The translations under genes were made by a program, and so were the position numbers. This document shows, piece by piece, positions 62,906 to 64,000 of a stretch of 64,000 nt of DNA (position 1 is its first letter; every line of letters begins with the position of its first letter). Below the pieces are notes generated by a model. That model was not told the DNA's origin. It searched no databases and saw nothing but the letters and a program-made list of their open reading frames with translations. The DNA is from Streptomyces katrae (GTDB taxonomy: Bacteria > Actinomycetota > Actinomycetes > Streptomycetales > Streptomycetaceae), in assembly GCF_000717655.1 (NCBI RefSeq), contig NZ_JNZY01000029.1, positions 29,270 to 93,269 of the forward strand. Reading direction: 5' to 3'.

Positions 62906-63547
62906 ATGAGCGCGCGCCCCGACCGTACGCCCCTGGCCCGGTCCTTCTTCGACCGGCCGGTCCTCACGGTGGCCCCGGATCTCCTCGGCCGGATCCTGGT
63001 CCGCCGTACGCCCGAGGGCCCCATGGAACTCCGCATCACGGAGGTGGAGGCGTACGAGGGCGAGGCCGACCCGGGCTCCCACGCCTACCGTGGGCGCACC
63101 CTGCGCAACGCGTCGATGTTCGGTCCGCCCGGACATGCGTACGTCTACTTCATCTACGGCATGTGGTTCAGCCTCAACCTGGTGTGCGGCCCGCCGGGCC
63201 ACGCGAGCGGGGTACTGCTGCGGGCGGGTGAGATCACCGTGGGCGCCGATCTGGCCCGCAAACGTCGACTTTCCGCCAGAAGCGACAAGGAACTGGCCAA
63301 AGGCCCGGCCCGCCTCGCCACGGCCCTCGCCGTGGACCGCTCCCTGGACGGCGCCGACCTCTGCGCCGGCCCGGAATCCCCCCTGGCACTCCTGACGGGC
63401 ACCGCCACCTCACCCGACCTGGTGAGCAACGGCCCGCGCACGGGAGTCGGCGGAGCCGGCGCGGGCCACCCGTACCGCTACTGGATCACCCACGACCCGA
63501 CGGTGAGCCCGTATCGCGCCCACGCGCCACGCCGCCGCTCAACTTGA
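62906..63547 (+). CDS. mpg: DNA-3-methyladenine glycosylase (AAG/MPG family)
   Basis: The 213-residue enzyme excises alkylated purines. It has the AAG core [49 protein letters not shown], with the active-site Glu and the wedge Tyr/His region, and [14 protein letters not shown]. The ATG at 62906 follows a -10-like TACGCT (62893-62898) by seven bases, so the message may be leaderless. It is the last gene before the rRNA promoter region. Confidence 0.95.
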   Translation: MSARPDRTPLARSFFDRPVLTVAPDLLGRILVRRTPEGPMELRITEVEAYEGEADPGSHAYRGRTLRNASMFGPPGHAYVYFIYGMWFSLNLVCGPPGHASGVLLRAGEITVGADLARKRRLSARSDKELAKGPARLATALAVDRSLDGADLCAGPESPLALLTGTATSPDLVSNGPRTGVGGAGAGHPYRYWITHDPTVSPYRAHAPRRRST

Positions 63548-64000
63548 CTCGCCCTTGGCGGACGCCTAACGTAGCCCGAGCCGCTTGAACGGACCACTGC
63601 CATCAGCAGACCCCGGAGCGGCCAACCCACTACCTACGACGTACCCCTGGCGGGGTCGATTTCGGCATGCCCGAATTCGAATCCGTTGGCTCGATTATGA
63701 GTCGCAGGGGATAAGCGCTAAAGTAGTGGAAAGCCGAAAGGCAAAGGCCCCCAACGGCCACCGGAATTCAAATCCAAGTCGGAAACGGCGACGGAAATGA
63801 TCTGGTAGAGTTGGAAACGAAGAACGAAGCCCGGAGGAAAGCTCGAGAGAGCGAGTACAAAGGAAGCGTCCGTTCCTTGAGAACTCAACAGCGTGCCAAA
63901 AATCAACGCCAGAAGTTGATACCCCGTCCACTTCGGTGGATGAGGTTCCTTCCGACCATGACTGGCCCGCTCTGCGTGTGTGTGCACCGGATTACCGGTA
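63548..64000 (+). promoter_or_regulatory. Promoter and leader region of an rRNA operon
   Basis: No protein gene is seen. The strand carries a -10-like TAAAGT at 63719-63724 with TTATGA at 63695-63700 (18-base spacing), and another -10-like TAGAGT at 63806-63811. The conserved actinobacterial pre-16S leader follows: GCTC-GAGA-GAGC hairpin (63841-63852), TTGAGAACTCAA (63877-63888) and a CAGCGTGCC-type stretch, then GTTGATACCCCG (about 63913). The 16S gene itself should start just beyond the right edge. Confidence 0.85.
63695..63724 (+). promoter_or_regulatory. Candidate rRNA promoter
   Basis: TTATGA and TAAAGT hexamers are spaced 18 bases apart. Streptomyces rRNA operons normally have several tandem promoters; the one with TAGAGT at 63806-63811 is a second candidate with a poor -35. 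Confidence 0.5.

Overview
This 64 kb window is a high-GC actinobacterial chromosome segment, almost certainly from Streptomyces. The signs are heavy GC bias at third codon positions, many GTG/TTG starts and stop/start overlaps (GTGA, ATGA, TGATG). Lineage markers are also present: a cysteine-free short chaplin (ChpE type), the 73-residue nucleoid protein Gbn, a streptophobe-type membrane protein, an SGM_5486-type microprotein and a Rv1747-like FHA-ABC exporter. From memory the gene order resembles the S. coelicolor core segment around SCO1792-SCO1850. I see no phage, IS element, CRISPR array or tRNA gene.

Layout, left to right. 1-3.9 kb: leftward cobalamin genes (cobD, cobQ, and a chelatase that runs off the left edge) behind a B12 riboswitch. 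3.9-5.5 kb: a leftward phosphate-transport pair behind a PHO-box-like repeat. 5.8-13.4 kb: a hydrolase, a conserved gene split by one in-frame TAG, a VOC protein, a zinc metallopeptidase, an ABC-F ATPase with a possible leader peptide, gbn and an enoyl-CoA hydratase. 13.4-19.8 kb: a quinone oxidoreductase, a five-gene Asp23/AmaP envelope cluster, an atypical SDR, SURF1, a Cys-rich mini-protein and a DEDDh-BRCT exonuclease. 20-25 kb: a TetR regulator facing a tightly coupled catabolic operon (acetoacetate-decarboxylase-like protein, SDR, two amidohydrolases). 25-28 kb: a large NACHT/leucine-rich-repeat STAND protein, resembling bacterial NLR antiphage proteins. 28-31 kb: a coupled trio (sterol-desaturase-family oxygenase, lysoplasmalogenase, zinc alcohol dehydrogenase) that could form an ether-lipid breakdown route.

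31-48.4 kb: a secreted subtilase, a DUF485/acetate symporter pair, moaA, small conserved genes, tyrS, pmbA-tldD, fabG-fabI (FAS-II), a FadR-type regulator facing a leaderless MFS gene, SixA phosphatase and serB. 48.6-63.5 kb: streptophobe protein, FHA-ABC exporter, a lytic-transglycosylase-like secreted protein, a GAF histidine kinase and response regulator next to the chaplin gene, an ABC ATPase, an NfeD/SPFH pair, a TauE exporter, an HNH nuclease, a PEBP protein, Spo0M and a DNA-3-methyladenine glycosylase. The last 450 bases are the promoter/leader region of an rRNA operon whose 16S gene should begin just beyond the right edge.

Most genes are conserved core or envelope/housekeeping functions. 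The accessory-looking points are the NLR gene, the TetR catabolic operon and the disrupted gene at 7.0-8.6 kb. The NLR gene is the best candidate for an under-described system.
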